Assembly (NCBI RefSeq): GCF_018139145.2
Contig: NC_059478.1
Coordinates: 15,235,001 to 15,299,000 of the forward strand
DNA length: 64,000 nt
Direction: 5' to 3'
From: Gymnogyps californianus
Lineage: Eukaryota; Chordata; Aves; Accipitriformes; Cathartidae
Positions 26,395 to 38,810 of the stretch are shown here, piece by piece. Both the position numbers and the translations under genes were made by a program. The notes below the pieces were generated by a model. It ran no database searches, was not told the DNA's origin, and worked only from the letters and a program-made list of their open reading frames with translations. Each line of letters begins with the position of its first letter. Position 1 is the stretch's first letter.

Positions 26395-26470
26395 ATACAA
26401 TCTTTATCACCCTAGCATCAGCTTTGTAAGGAAGATTGAGTATCACTGTTATTTTGATAGATGTTGTAGA
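26395..26470 (+). repeat. Possible MIR SINE relic
   Basis: The order of motifs GTAAGGAAGATTGAGTATCA, TTATTTT and GATAGATG resembles the core of amniote MIR elements (gain of a short deletion, then ATTTT and AGATG). The match is short and degenerate. Confidence 0.35.
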
Positions 26471-27131
26471 GTTATGCTAGGAATAATAAACAACCTGGAT
26501 CTATCCTCTACCTGGGAGCCCTTGAAAAGCTCCGTGTAGATGGGAAATATCACTTCTTACTGCAGTTCAATTCTCACCTCAAAGAAGGTCATTTCTGTGT
26601 ACTCTGTGAACCTCTTGGAAAGAGAGTGTTTATTTTGAAACAAAAATTCTTGAACTTCAACCAACAATCCCACTTAGGGGACGGACTGTGTCCATCTTTC
26701 TGCTCAGTTTTGCATGGATCACAGTGCATGTCCCAAAACAGCAGCCATGCATTATTAGTTTAAGCACCCCTAAAATCTAATTCTTAACTGAAGTAATACG
26801 CTGGTAGATAGATACAGTTTAGTTTTTGTTTCACTATGCAAAAGAGCATCTTGAAATGTAAGGATTGATTAGAAAAATTTCTCATCTCATTATAAGGAAT
26901 TTCTCTTACGGAATTTGCTGACTCTTTTTGGACTCCACTGAGTAATCCCAGAGCATGGTGATCTCTACTATGCAGGGACTGAGGAGGCAAAGAGCACCTA
27001 GAAATGAAGTATTTGTAGTTCAAAACATATAATTACAAGCTTTGTCTGGGCAGATTCAAGGTCAAGCTTGTTGCCTCGAGACAATCGTTATGGGAAATGG
27101 CAGCTAAGGATTAAGTCTATAGAGGAATATA

Positions 27132-27148
27132 TTTGCCCCCTGCTGAAA
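27132..27148 (-). promoter_or_regulatory. Candidate CTCF-binding motif
   Basis: On the minus strand the sequence reads TTTCAGCAGGGGGCAAA. Its CAGCAGGGGGC core fits the CTCF core well, but the flanks are weaker. It is located in PALMD intron 1. Confidence 0.4.
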
Positions 27149-30100
27149 TACAAGACAAACTGCATTAATGTGCTTCAGTACACTGAATTACTCTGCAGCG
27201 CAATTAGGGGTATCTGCCAAGAAGTTTTTTTGAGAAGATAAATCTTTGACTTCTAGCAGCAGCATGTGGACAAATGACAGTCAAGACTCACATCATCCTG
27301 GCTATTCTGCAGTCAACTGGGAGCTCTGCATTCGCTGCATTAGGGGAAAAGGAAATAAGATTACTCTGGTGTTTCCTGAGTCTTTTAGCTTTCATTTTTG
27401 GCTAGTCAGCCATTACCAAAACAAACAGGGCCAAATTCATTCTTTGGGTATCTTTGAAGTCAGAGGAGTTATAATTGTACTAAGTCCCAAGCTTCTTAGT
27501 ATAAAGGATGTGCCGAATCTTGCAGGAGAATGCCCTTTTGAGAGCTTTTCTCTAATGGAATGCAGTGTTTAGCGTGGCTTTTCATTATTCATCATGATTC
27601 ACCCTGCTGCCTGTTCAAAAGCTGCATTTGCAAAAAAGTGGTTTTGCCTTTTCTCAGTTTTCAGTGAAATGTGAAAAAAAATCTCATGAAAACAATTAAG
27701 AATTGTGTTTAGGCCCATCAGTATGTTGTGGGTTAATGAGCAGATGGGTCATCTACGGTAAAGGTCATTTCAGTGACAAGGTTTTTTTTCCCTTACTGCA
27801 TTTAAAGGTCTCTTCGTGCCCAAAAGACTTCATAGGGCTCCTTTTGCTATTACAGTGCTGTCTTTTTACCTCATCCTCTCTACTGTGTGCAAAAAGTCAC
27901 GATAGGCCTGGTGTCTTTGCAGTCTTTGACCTAGGTTACAGCCAGGGTCACTAGCAGGGAAAAATGTCTGTTCTCCTTTTCCTTCACTCTTACTGTAGAG
28001 ACTGATTTTATCTACCTCTTAAGCTGATACAAAGAGTAATAGAAGTTGTTTGCACAAATGTTTGCATGATCCCACTAGGATGAGCATAACCCACGTTCAG
28101 ATTTTTTCCACTGGCTGCTTCATATTCCTTGTGATGGCTTTTTCCTTGGAGAATTAAATTGGTTTTTCTGCACCTGATAATCCCCCCAGTAGATTTTCCC
28201 CAATACTCTGACTTCAGCATCACATTATAATGATTTCAACAGGACTGACTCACAGTCACTTGCAACCTAGGGCAAGTTGCAAATACTTGGCATTCCAGTC
28301 TATGTAGCAGACAAGTGCTTACCTTCAAGTACTTGTTTTTGGGAGGCCATCACAATGAAACTCTAACTGATGGACAAACCCAGGCTTGGAGACAAACATT
28401 TGTTAGTTTTCCCACTTTATTCTCTTTCACGTAACAGTTGCTATATTTTCCAGCTTACTGTTTCCTCAGCTAGCATTGCCAACGTTAGCTGTTTCCAGAC
28501 GAATGGAAACTTTCTTCTGAATGAAGCAAGTTGTACTGCCATCTATTTGAAAATGGAAAACATTTGTAATCTTTACATACAAAGAAATAAGATCTTACCG
28601 TAAATATAGAAGCAAAGCACTGTTTGTGCCCAGATCTCAAATACATCTTTGAAATAGCTGTGAGCTGGAAAAACATTTGGGAAGGAAAATGCATGCTCTA
28701 AACATCTCATCATGAAATGCAAAAAGTTAGTCTTTTATTTTGCTTCTTGAGCTCTTTATTCCCACAGGAGAAGGCCTTTTGAAAAAGGAAATGTGGCAAA
28801 CAGGAAAAGAAGGCATTTAAGGAAAGAAGCACAGCTGTAGCCTGAATTGTTGGCTTGGCCTTATCACATTCTAGATAGAGGAATGGAAGATGAATGGATT
28901 CACACCCGAATTCCACTGCAGTCATCAGCAGAAACTTTAGAACTGGGATCAGGGGCCACGTGTCCACCTCCATGTGCAGCTGTTAAAGTGCAAGGACGTA
29001 CTTCTAGTTGGTTGATCCTGTTCTATAAATGGGAGTGGTCAGGTATTATGGGTTCAACCACAGTGACAGAGATGTCTGTAACGTACCTAAGAGAGGTTTT
29101 GTGTCATTTTTTGTGACAGGGATTCACGATCCTACAAATCTGGCCTTTTTTGTTCCCTAGTCAGCATTTTCAGGCCTCCCAAAAGAGCACGACTGCTGTC
29201 TTCATTGTTTTTCCGCAATCTGCAGCCAGAAAGTTGCATGGTATTTTGTTCAGGATATAAAATGCTGATCTCTTGAGTCGTTTCTCAGATTTATCTAGTG
29301 TATGGAATAACTTTGTAGTTAAGGCAGTTTTGCATATTCACAAATGCCTCAATTAGAAAATAGAACTGCAGAAATGAAGCTACAAGTAAATGGACATGTA
29401 AAAATATTCCAAGTTTCTGTAACAAGCTTTAGACAGCCCAGATTTCATAGTTAAATATCAAGATACTGTGATCTTCCTGTCCTAAAACCAGATTAGGAAA
29501 TGGAAATGGATTATCAACTGAATGAATTGATTGTCATTCTGTTTATTTGTATATATATCTCAGAGGGAGCCATGCTTTTCTATAACTTTCATGTGGCAAC
29601 TGCCAGAAAAGAACGAGTAAAGAAACCAGCAAAAAGTACTGGTTTATATAACTTTATTTGCATATGTATATAGACTATGTAATTGCTAGAAACGGTTGCT
29701 TTGTAGAAATAGTGTGTGACAAGTCATCCATCACTTAATATCTGGTCCCTCAGCAGACTTTTTGAGAAGTTAAGGAACTCTGCAGTAGTTTGTCTGTGTT
29801 TGTTTTCATAAGAACATTCACTGGCAGGCCTGTCAAGTGCTTGCTGTGTCAATGATCTCTCCAAAGTCTTTCTTATATTTGTTAATTGCCTCCAAATTGC
29901 TATGGTATGCTCATTTCAGGGATTTTATTACATGCCAAAGGTAAGTACAGTGTTATAAAGTAAACCAGGAAAAAATTCACCTCTTCTCCCATGATTTAAT
30001 TTGTCCAGAGGTCTATGTTGACTTTTTTATTCAATGCATCGCTTGTCCAAAGTAGAAAATGATATATGAATTTGAGAATTAAACTATCAGCATAGCACCA

Positions 30101-32454
30101 CTGAGTTTTAGTTTATTTATACCACAACAAATCCTTAATCAAATGTTTTTGAACCTGTTTGCTGTGCTCAACACTCTTTAAATGTTAAACTGATATTATT
30201 ACCATCTATTAAGCATAAGACCTTCCTATGCTGGGAATATTCCTTATCAGATCTGGGTAATCTTCCTGTTGAAATGTCTCTCAGTCAACAGATGGAGTAG
30301 GCATCTCCCTAGCTAATGGCCAATAGATAAGTGCTGCTCATTAGAGTTTTCCTTTTCATACTTACCACTTGCCATCTAACCTTTGGGAAACTTGATTCTT
30401 GTAATCTCTTTAGTAATCAGTATGGACAAAGGTACTTCAAGGTGCGCAGGAATTAAATAGAATAAAAGAACTGTGTTGGCTCTAGCATAAGCAAAGGAAA
30501 CCTTTCCAAAATGATAATAAGTGAAGGTTTGGTGCTATAGGTAGAAAACTATAGGTAGAAAAAACCCTATAACTACACCTTCATAGTGTTTGCTAGGAAT
30601 CGCATTGTCTGCTGTCATGTATGGAAATACACCGTAGTGGAGAATCTGACACTATTTGCATAGTGGATTGTGAATTCCCCCTGGAATTCCAAAACTTGCA
30701 GTGTCTTTAAACGAATAGAGGCAGCTCTCTTGAGTCTTAAGTCATGAGCATGTTCTGTGAGTACCAGTTTACTCTGATTCAAATGCCTCCATAAAGTTAC
30801 TCTGTTTTGTTACAGAAAATACCACCTGGGAACAGCTGGGTAGGTGTTGAGCTATGATTACTACCACTGAGTCCTGCTATGTAGCACTGCTGGAAATTGT
30901 GTGCACCAATAGACTGTAGTCAAGTAGGCTATTATTGCTGTCACTCTGAGTCAGTCCAGACTTCCCCTCAACACCCAGCCTTCCTACCCTCCCCTGAACC
31001 CTTCTACCTTCAGACTTTCATGACATGACCTATTATGCCTTTTCTTTGCTGCTTCCAAGTACTTAAATTAGTGAAATCATACAGGCTCCTGTTGCTCTGT
31101 GTGCAGATAAACTTTGCTATCAGTTGCATAGCTGGTTGCAACTGATTTATACAAGTCCCAGCCTGAAGGTGACATGGACAGTGCCAGGCAATCACAGCGC
31201 TGCTGTTTGCTATCTGCCTTTTGCTCTATATAGCCACGTTCTGTGCACTTCTGACACAGTCCCACCAGGAATTTTTTAAAAAGACATTTTTCTGACGCAA
31301 ATTGGAAGAGGAATGGCACTAGAGCACTGCTGAAAAACTGGAAAACCTTTATGTTCATCTAGGTCCTGGATTTCTGAGAGGAATTTACCATGGCACTTCA
31401 GCCAACAGGAGCACGCAAACACTGGGACGACTTTGTAAGTCCTTTCTTCAGGAAAAAGGCTATAGAAATCTATGGCTGTTTGTTGGACTGAAGATGCCAG
31501 AATTGGATTTCAGCCTTCTCTGTGCCTGAGGTTGGATTTATTTTCATTTTTAAAATGAGTAATATTTTTAAAACCAAAGTCAGTGAAAATCTTCACTATG
31601 TATTAACCTGCATCTGCTTAATACCTCTCACAGGAAGTTAGCAGAGCAGTTCTTTGTTGAGATAGACATCCTGAGATTAAACTAATTACGCACCAATATT
31701 GTTCAGAAGTTTGTGAGAGAGCGTCATTCCACCAATTCCACGTACAAGTTTCACTTATAAATGTAGGGCAGATTTTAGATTCCCTCTGCAGTCAGTGGAG
31801 ATGGGCATCTCCAGAGGGCATTTTGGCCATTCCTAAAATAGATGAATTGCTTTCTGGAAGTGGCTGACTCCCTCTGCTGACTACAAAGCCTCTTTCTGCT
31901 GTGCTAGTTTTCCCGTTGACAAAACATGTTCCTGATTCTTTGTATAAAAAAAAAAAACAAACCACCAAACCCAATGCAGGTTAGAACAAGTCTAATGTGT
32001 GGGCAAATGAAAGTCCACAGACTTTGAAAATATATTAAATCAACATTTTAACATGAACAGAAGTGTTTATGTTGCATTTTCATGTTACTGTACATTCTTT
32101 ATCCCCCCTAATATGAGCATTCAGGAGTGTTAACTCTATTGGACTGTTGACTACTGTCAAATCTAGGAAAACCGAACTGCCATCCTGGAAGGGAACCAAA
32201 CTGGATCTATGTCTATTATCCCTTTGCCAATGCTGCACAGCCCAGTACTGATACTTCTGACAAAGTCCTACCAGCCTCACAGTAGGCAGATAAGGAATAA
32301 TCTGTCCTTCCCTCTTCCCTCATGGGCCTTACCTGATCTGTAGCAGTTAAAGATTGGCTTGAATTTGGAAACACTAAATAATTTTTCTAGAAAGCTGATA
32401 TACTAATTGTACTTGAAGATTCTGGAAATAACTGCTTAATCCCTTTCTTAACGT

Positions 32455-33055
32455 TGAATCATAGGTTTCAACAGCCTCCTGTGGCAACAGGTTCCACAGT
32501 TTGATTACACACGGAGTGTAAAAGTATTATTTTGATTTTCTACCTTTTATGAAATGCCTCCTTGTTTTTGAACAGAGATGCACACAGATTAGGAGTTTTT
32601 CATCTTCCTTACTTTGTCTGCTCCTTTCTGCATTGTTTCTAAAATAAGTGATTTTAATAGTCTCTGTTTTTCAGGGAGTAAGGTCTTTTTTTTTTTTACC
32701 CTTCCCCAAGTCTGTTCTAATTCTCCAAAATCCTTTCCATAGGTGCAGAGATCAGAGTGCATATAATATTCTAGACAAATTTGTGCTAATGATTTCTATA
32801 AACACATTCACAGTTTCAGCCTTTATATATCTTCTTTGCGTTTTTGGCTACAGCTGTACACAGTTACATCTTCACTTACCTGAGATAATGCTGATGTCCA
32901 TTTCTTGACCAAATATTGCCATGTAAACATACCTACAGCTAATTCAAAGTTCAGCAAAGTGTCCTAGTAATTCACACCACGTTTACCAGCTTTGATTTTC
33001 CTTTCTCATCTTTGTGTCCATTCACCTAGTGTGCTTGGATCCCTTAGTGTAATAA
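32455..33055 (-). mobile_element. Ancient CR1 LINE 3' region
   Basis: Read on the plus strand this is the reverse complement of an old CR1 3' region. It contains ACAGGTTCCACAGTTTGATT near 32487-32506, GTGCATATAATATTCTAGAC near 32757-32776, and TTCACCTAGTGTGCTTGGATCC-like sequence at 33022-33042. The order and spacing match the CR1 consensus known from turtles and birds. The copy is very diverged and the terminal repeat is missing. Confidence 0.7.
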
Positions 33056-33597
33056 TTTGATTTTTTTATTGTGATGTGCATGGTGTGTTGATTGATAGTG
33101 GAACTGAGATTCTACATTCCTAGGTAGAAATAATAACCCATGATAATCTGCGTGGGAACACTTTAATTTGTAACTAAGCATATTAAAGAAAAAAACCCCA
33201 TATGTTATGTGTATTATTTAAATGAAATAATGAACACTAACAGCTATAGTTAAATGAGTGAGAAAGAAAGAAGCATGGGAGAAATTTCATAATTTCTAAA
33301 CCAGTTCCTAATTCATCAGCTTATTTCTCTAAAACAGACAAATGTCTCTACCAAAACAAATCCAAAACTATGGCTGTCCAGGGTTGTAATTTACCACAAA
33401 GCAGGCAAAAATGACTGTGGTTAATTTTCTTCTCTGAGAGTTCAATCTGAAATGAATATGCTGAGCATCACTGTTAAAGCAAGATGTGAGAGAAAGGTAA
33501 ACAGCCAGGGGAGACTTCTTCATGCAAAAGGAAAGCCCCTTGCATTTAAAAGAAGCTCCCTCTGTGCAGGCAAATTCTATAGACAAGGTGGGAGCTA

Positions 33598-33615
33598 GGG
33601 AGGGGAGGGGAGGGG
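33598..33615 (+). other. G-quadruplex motif (GGGGA)n
   Basis: GGGAGGGGAGGGGAGGGG has four G runs with single-A loops, a textbook G-quadruplex sequence on the plus strand. It is followed by 60 bases of mostly purine sequence. Confidence 0.85.
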
Positions 33616-34789
33616 CAAAATGCAACAGAGAAAATTGGAAGGAGAGAGATCGAAATAAAAGGGCAATGTGAGGATATAATTTAGAGAGGCAAGAGAGAGA
33701 AGATTGAAATTATCTGTTTTCAGCAACTTGAAGAGAAGATTAAGGTGCCAGAGTGTTTGAAAGGTGAAATAACCGATTTTGAGAGTGAGAAAAGCTGAGC
33801 AGGAGTTATAAATTATGGAGGTTAGGGACTGAGAAGTTAGGTCAAACATGAGCCTCATGAGAATGCGGCTTCTGATAATGGAATCGTCACATAAGACAGC
33901 AGAAAACTCAGTGTGGGGGATATTTAAGGCAATCCGTTGCTGGATGTAGCTCTGATGTCCAAAGAAGATGCACAGAGCAAGGCAAAAGTTGTCTTTGTTT
34001 ATACTTGTTTCTCAGTGATGGCTCTCCTCACAATGCTTTTTGATGCCTTTCCTGATCACACAGAATGTTGAAACTAGAACTGGCTAATGAGACTCTCATA
34101 TTAAAATAAACAGTTCTAGTTCTGACAGTGAAAAGTTGTGGTTTAAATTAAAGCCAAACCACACAAGCTGTGTATCTATGTAAGCTGTGATTATTGCTAT
34201 GCATGGCTGCTTTGCTGATGGCCAAATCAGCACAGTGACCACAGTGTTTCTTCTGTATTGAAAATCACTCTCTAATACTGTTTAATGTCACAGAAGCAGG
34301 TTTAGAACAGTTGGATTAAATTTAACTACATTTCAACATCCCCTTCTCCTTTCTTCTTCACCTGTCTTTCTGTCCTCTCTCTCCCTGTTTTCCCCTTGTC
34401 TCCCAAAACCAGCTATAGTCACAGTCACACAGATATTTTAAGATTTGTGTAGTTCTAACTTTGAAGTAGATACTCATCTATTGTGAACTGGCACAAACGC
34501 ATTGAAGGTATGCTGGATTAATACAAATAGTTCTCTGTCCTGTCCTCCCACATCTGAAAGCACAAGAACTCATAATCCAGATCCACACCATAATTGTAGA
34601 TGTATAAACTAGGAATTCTTTTTAGTAAGTAAGACAAGCAGAATGAAGAGCAGGATCAAAATACTATGGAAAGACAGGTTTTGATAGTCACATTTCTTAA
34701 GAGCAGTATGCAGCCTAAATAGATTTTAAGAAATTGGGATCTTACCTTTTCTGTCTTTGATGTTCAGAAACCAAAGCATCAGACTGCAT

Positions 34790-34850
34790 TTTGATGTTAC
34801 ATTTATCACTGCCACTTTGCAAATGATGACAAGGTAGAGGACTGAAAGAA
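34790..34850 (+). repeat. Possible MIR SINE relic
   Basis: TTATCACTGCCACTTTGCAA, followed by ATGATGACAAGG and GACTGAAAGAAGT, resembles the MIR core order (TTATCC, CATTTTGCAGATG, AACTGAGG, AGAGAAGT). The match is short and may be chance. Confidence 0.3.
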
Positions 34851-36757
34851 GTACAGTCTGAGATGATAAATCCTTTTGATGCTGTGTTATTGTGCCTTAT
34901 TCACGCACATATCCATCCACGTGAAGTTTGATCTTTTGTGGGGTTAAGAAAAACAGATGGAAAAAGATATTTTAGAAATGTCCATGGTGGGGCTAAGAAA
35001 TACTTGCTAAAGACTTTTCCTCTGATAAATCAGTTATCATCTAAGGGACCTACTTGTGGTGTTTGCTGGTTATAATCTAGTAAATATTTAACTTGCTAAA
35101 TAAGAGACTTGGGGCTGTGTGATTTATAAGTGGGTGTAGCCCTTACTTTGGCATTTATTGTGGCCCTTTGTTCTGGACATAGCCTAACTAAATTAGCGGG
35201 TGAGGTAAAGATTATGGTGATTTACTGTAATTTCTGGACAGATAAAAATGCTAGGCAGGTGCTAAAGGTTGCTTTTAAGAAAAATTATAAAATTTCATAT
35301 CACGAACTATTTTAAAGGAAATAAGTGTGTTGACAGCCTTCAGGAAAAATCACAGCAAATGCATTCTAAAATTGAACTTGTGTGGTCAGGAATGCTAAAT
35401 TTTCTTAGAGATACAATAAGAGTACTATATTGCATATGGAATCAGTACATGCTTTGTGTCGTGCAAAATGGCTTTGAAAGCAATAATTTCGTGGCACCTG
35501 TTTGATTTTCTTGTGTCAAGTTTCATGACACCTTGATTTATCGATCTAGTGGTATGTGACGAATGAAAGGAAATGTGGCTCTGTATTTGACAGGATGCCA
35601 TACTTGCGCTCTCGGCCATATCTCAGACTGTGCAGGATTCAGCATACATCTCCATAACAGAGAATATCTGCATCAAATCTACAAAGGATTTGGCCAAAAG
35701 AATATGCAGTCTCAAATATTCAAGTTGTATATTAGACAAATTGAAAAATCTGGAAAAGCCACTTCTCTAAACAGATACATCAGGAACAAAGAGTTAAGGA
35801 AGCGGGGAGACTGGGAATAGGTTAGAAATGTGAGGGGCCATTGCCACTTGCAGTGGAAGTTTCTGGGGTTGGGGAATCTGGCATGTAAATCTCTGAACTA
35901 CTACCGAAAGACATGATCTTTTTAGTTCTTTCCATTTTGGTGGTGTGGGATCTCTTTGAGAAGTGGAAATATTCAAGGGCCAGCTAGGATATTGTTCTGT
36001 GTTTTGTAATAGAAGTAAAGGTAGGTTGGCACAGGCATTGGTTAGCACAGAAACACCAGCTGTGTGGCAATCTGGCTCCGAGTCTACGATACTTGTGCTG
36101 GCTGATACAAGCTTTGTCCTGCAAGCAGTGTACCCCATTTCCCAGAGGTGACTCCTTCTGCACAAGGTTACCAGCTATTAATGAGGTCTGCTCTTTGCTG
36201 ACGAGGGGATCTGCTGGCTTGAGACTCACTAGTCCCAGAGTTCTGGCCTCCTACCAGCAGAGCTGAAGGCTGATGAACTGTGTCAAGGTACCACCTCCTA
36301 GCCTTCCTTCCTGACTTCTTCCCATCTTCTTCTTCTTCCCATCTTTTCGGTAGGTAAACATAAAAGAACTGGAAAATATAATTTTGTAGGTCTGCTTTCT
36401 ACACTTGGCCAGGTAAAACTCCTAAAAATCCTTTGCTTCTTGTGTATATATTGCCTTAGTTATTTGTCTTCAGGAAAAGATAAGAAAAATATGTTAAATG
36501 CTAGTGAGGAAATAATTTTAAAGGAGGTTAAAAAACCAATCTTTAACTACACTGACTTGAATATGAACTCCTTTATTCAAGATTTGCATCTTGACATTGC
36601 ATAGGAACCCAAATGTTGCGATTTTTAAAATATTTCCTTTAAAAAAAATTCTTTACATTTAAATCTTTCCAGAATGTCTGCAGTGTATCTGGCTGTAGTG
36701 TGGATTAGGTCTTGCTAAAACAGCTTTGAAGAGTCGTATTTTCAGAATCTTACTTAC

Positions 36758-37020
36758 AAGGTCTGGTGCGAGAAAGTCTCCCTCTGATGGGATCTCTCTG
36801 GTATTGCAGGGACTTGCGCAGATTCCCCGCCGCGCTTGGAGAGGGCGTGTGGGACGGGGCGGGCTGCCGCCGCAGAGGAGCGCCGGGCCGGGCCGGGGCG
36901 GGCCGGGGGCTCTGCCGGGCGCGGCGCCGCGGGGGGTGCGGCAGGGCTGCGACACCTTGCCTTTGTCCTCGGGTGGCTGCGGGATGGCTTGCGGGAAGTC
37001 GGCAAGCAAAGGTGGCGAGC
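36758..37020 (-). other. PALMD: PALMD 5'UTR exon 1 (probable, start approximate)
   Basis: This is the likely non-coding first exon. It ends at 36758 with the sequence CCAGACCTT|GTAAGTAAG, an excellent donor on the minus strand, and lies inside the only CpG island of the window. No ATG occurs on the minus strand between the donor and about 37073, so it forms an AUG-free leader joined to the A|ATG of the next exon. The transcription start is not determined; 37020 marks the island edge only. There is no TATA box upstream, consistent with a CpG-type promoter. The evidence is positional: no other island or comparable minus-strand donor was noticed between this point and the start-codon exon. A different upstream exon cannot be excluded. 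Confidence 0.65.
36815..37020. promoter_or_regulatory. CpG island promoter of PALMD
   Basis: About 200 bases of very GC- and CpG-rich DNA stand in an otherwise CpG-poor window. GC boxes (GGGGCGGG) occur at 36856-36863 and 36895-36902 on the plus strand. Five closely spaced G runs at 36885-36909 form a strong G-quadruplex motif on the plus strand, which is the template strand for PALMD. The island overlaps the probable first exon, and its edge toward the intron carries the GTAAGT donor. Such islands are often bidirectional, so a short divergent plus-strand transcript is possible, but I see no clear plus-strand gene. Confidence 0.8.
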
Positions 37021-38810
37021 ACCGTTTCAGTAGCAGATAAGAAAGAAAAACGGAGGCGATCCCAAATGGTGCTCATTTTCTTGACACCTCAGAAAGGCAA
37101 CTACCAGCAGGAACAGAGCACTGAATCTCAAGCTTGATTATTAACTGTTTAATGTGTCAGGACACAAGTATGCTTAGAGCAATGTAAGAGCCCCAATTCA
37201 TTAAAAAGTTTGTGCTTCTTACTGGGACAGAAACAATATAGCTTATTTTTGAATATTTCTCTTTTGTATTGTTTTTTATGATCTCTAAAAACATACACAT
37301 GGAATTATTTTTTGCTATAGGCCTGTCAGCCTTTTAAAAAGGGGGTCAGAAGTATAATTATGGTATTATAATTATATCATTTATATGCATCCCCTATATA
37401 TATTTAATAAAGACTTACTGCCTGCCATATTCAAGCATTACTCACAAAGGTTTAATTCTGGTCTACTGTGAATGTTTTGGTCCACTTTGGGTAAACCAAT
37501 GCCTGAATAGTAACACTAAAAGTAGGATGGGAATGTAAAGAATGTACACAAATATCAGAAAAGACTGGACAAAACAGAGAGGTACCTGCCAGGCTGTGAC
37601 TGGTAAGAAGATCTCCCTCCCTTCATAACAGAAAAATTTTCTTGTTTATTCATGAAAGCATTGTCTCGGTCTATGTGATGCAAAAGACAGAAACATGTAG
37701 TTAGTGCTCTACAGGTTTTATTTTGGACACTGAAAAATACACATAAATGTACATTAAGGACCACAGACCATGTTGGCTTTACTTTATATTGAGACTTTTG
37801 TCTTCATATAGTAGTGTCGGTAGCTTGAAATTATCATAATGTTATTTGTTGTACTACAGGAACTTTGCTTGATAATTTTGTTCCCAGAACTGCTACACAG
37901 TATTATAGATGTGATGATACTCTCTTGATCACTTTTGAATCTTGCTGCTATTGAATTTTAACCCAAAACAGCTTTAAAGCAAAAGAATACCTTTTCCTCT
38001 TCTGTTAAGATATCATCTTTTTTACTGTTGCTCAGTTTAACCAGAACAGAGAAGCAGTAGCATGGTGGGTTGGCAACTGAACAGCTCAGGGTAGCTGATG
38101 GATTTATGCTTCATTATTTTTTGTTCAACTGGTCAGACAGGAGAGGCAGTGGCAAAGTGTGTGAAGTTTCAACTTTTCTACATAGTTCTCATGAAGTGCC
38201 ACCTAAGTCAGTCAAGAGCTGTACATACTTAGACTTCCTTAAAATTGGGGTATTTTATGGAGATGTTAAAATGCAAATTTACAGCTTGACTTGAAGTCTC
38301 TACCGATTTGCAAATATCACCCATGATTATTAAGAGCTGATCCACTGCAACAGATAAAAATCATGTGTCATTTGGCACTGTATCACCTTTCAGATTAGTA
38401 TTCTTGAAATTAATTTAAATTATATGTTTAATAATATATTGTTCAAGTTTGTGTTATATGAAAGTGACCCACCCTCACTGTGTCATTTATATATGCATCA
38501 TTTTCCTACACAAAGTACTGCCAAACTTTCATCTGAAACACTGAAGTGCTGCTCTGATTGAATTTGATTCCTGGCATTAGAAATCTGGGCTGGGTTGCCT
38601 GCTGCTTAAGCGTGTTGTAAACGTTTCCAAACAAATATATACAATTGTTAATGTCTTTCAGCCTCTCTGAGCGCTGAAAATAGATTGCTTTGAAGTTTTG
38701 TTACTATATTTAATTTCTGTCCGAATAAAAATAATTTTCTTTCTATTTAGGCATGTCAAAATACCTTTGGTTAATTTCGTGTGACAAAGCTTCGATACAG
38801 AAAAGCTGAG

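Larger units (their letters stand above)
21261..32454 (-). other. PALMD intron 1, segment c
   Basis: About 11 kb of intronic sequence has no recognised coding exon. It includes a possible MIR relic at 26395-26470, a candidate CTCF motif at 27132-27148 and small tandem duplications such as two copies of TATAGGTAGAAAA near 30537-30563. Nothing else is identifiable. Confidence 0.7.
33061..36757 (-). other. PALMD intron 1, segment d (adjoining exon 1)
   Basis: No gene is recognised. A purine-rich, G4-forming stretch lies at 33595-33670. A possible MIR relic is at about 34790-34850. Non-repetitive sequence with a conserved-element look (unproven) spans 35440-35720. A TTC-rich pyrimidine stretch is at 36290-36345. 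Confidence 0.7.
1..37020 (-). other. PALMD: PALMD gene, 5' portion (partial; continues left of window)
   Basis: This is the transcription unit of palmdelphin, a cytosolic paralemmin-family protein with an N-terminal coiled coil that is linked to cell shape and membrane/cytoskeleton dynamics. Three exons are visible on the minus strand: a non-coding exon in the CpG island (about 37020 to 36758), a start-codon exon (7278 to 7233) and a third exon (1761 to 1681). The intervening introns are 29479 and 5471 bases. All visible splice sites are GT/AG, and the donors all read GTAAGT. The rest of the protein (several hundred residues in known palmdelphins) must be encoded left of base 1, since no further palmdelphin-like exon is seen in 1-1680. 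The identity is read from the peptide and is firm. The assignment of exon 1 is inferred from the CpG island and donor only. Confidence 0.88.

Noticed and set aside
36758..37005. An ATG-initiated N-terminal extension of palmdelphin from exon 1
   Set aside because: The codon at 37005 is TTG, and no ATG exists on the minus strand anywhere in the exon.
36726..37137. Several open frames on both strands across the CpG island
   Set aside because: High GC suppresses stop codons. Most start at non-ATG codons, and the region is better explained as a promoter and untranslated exon.
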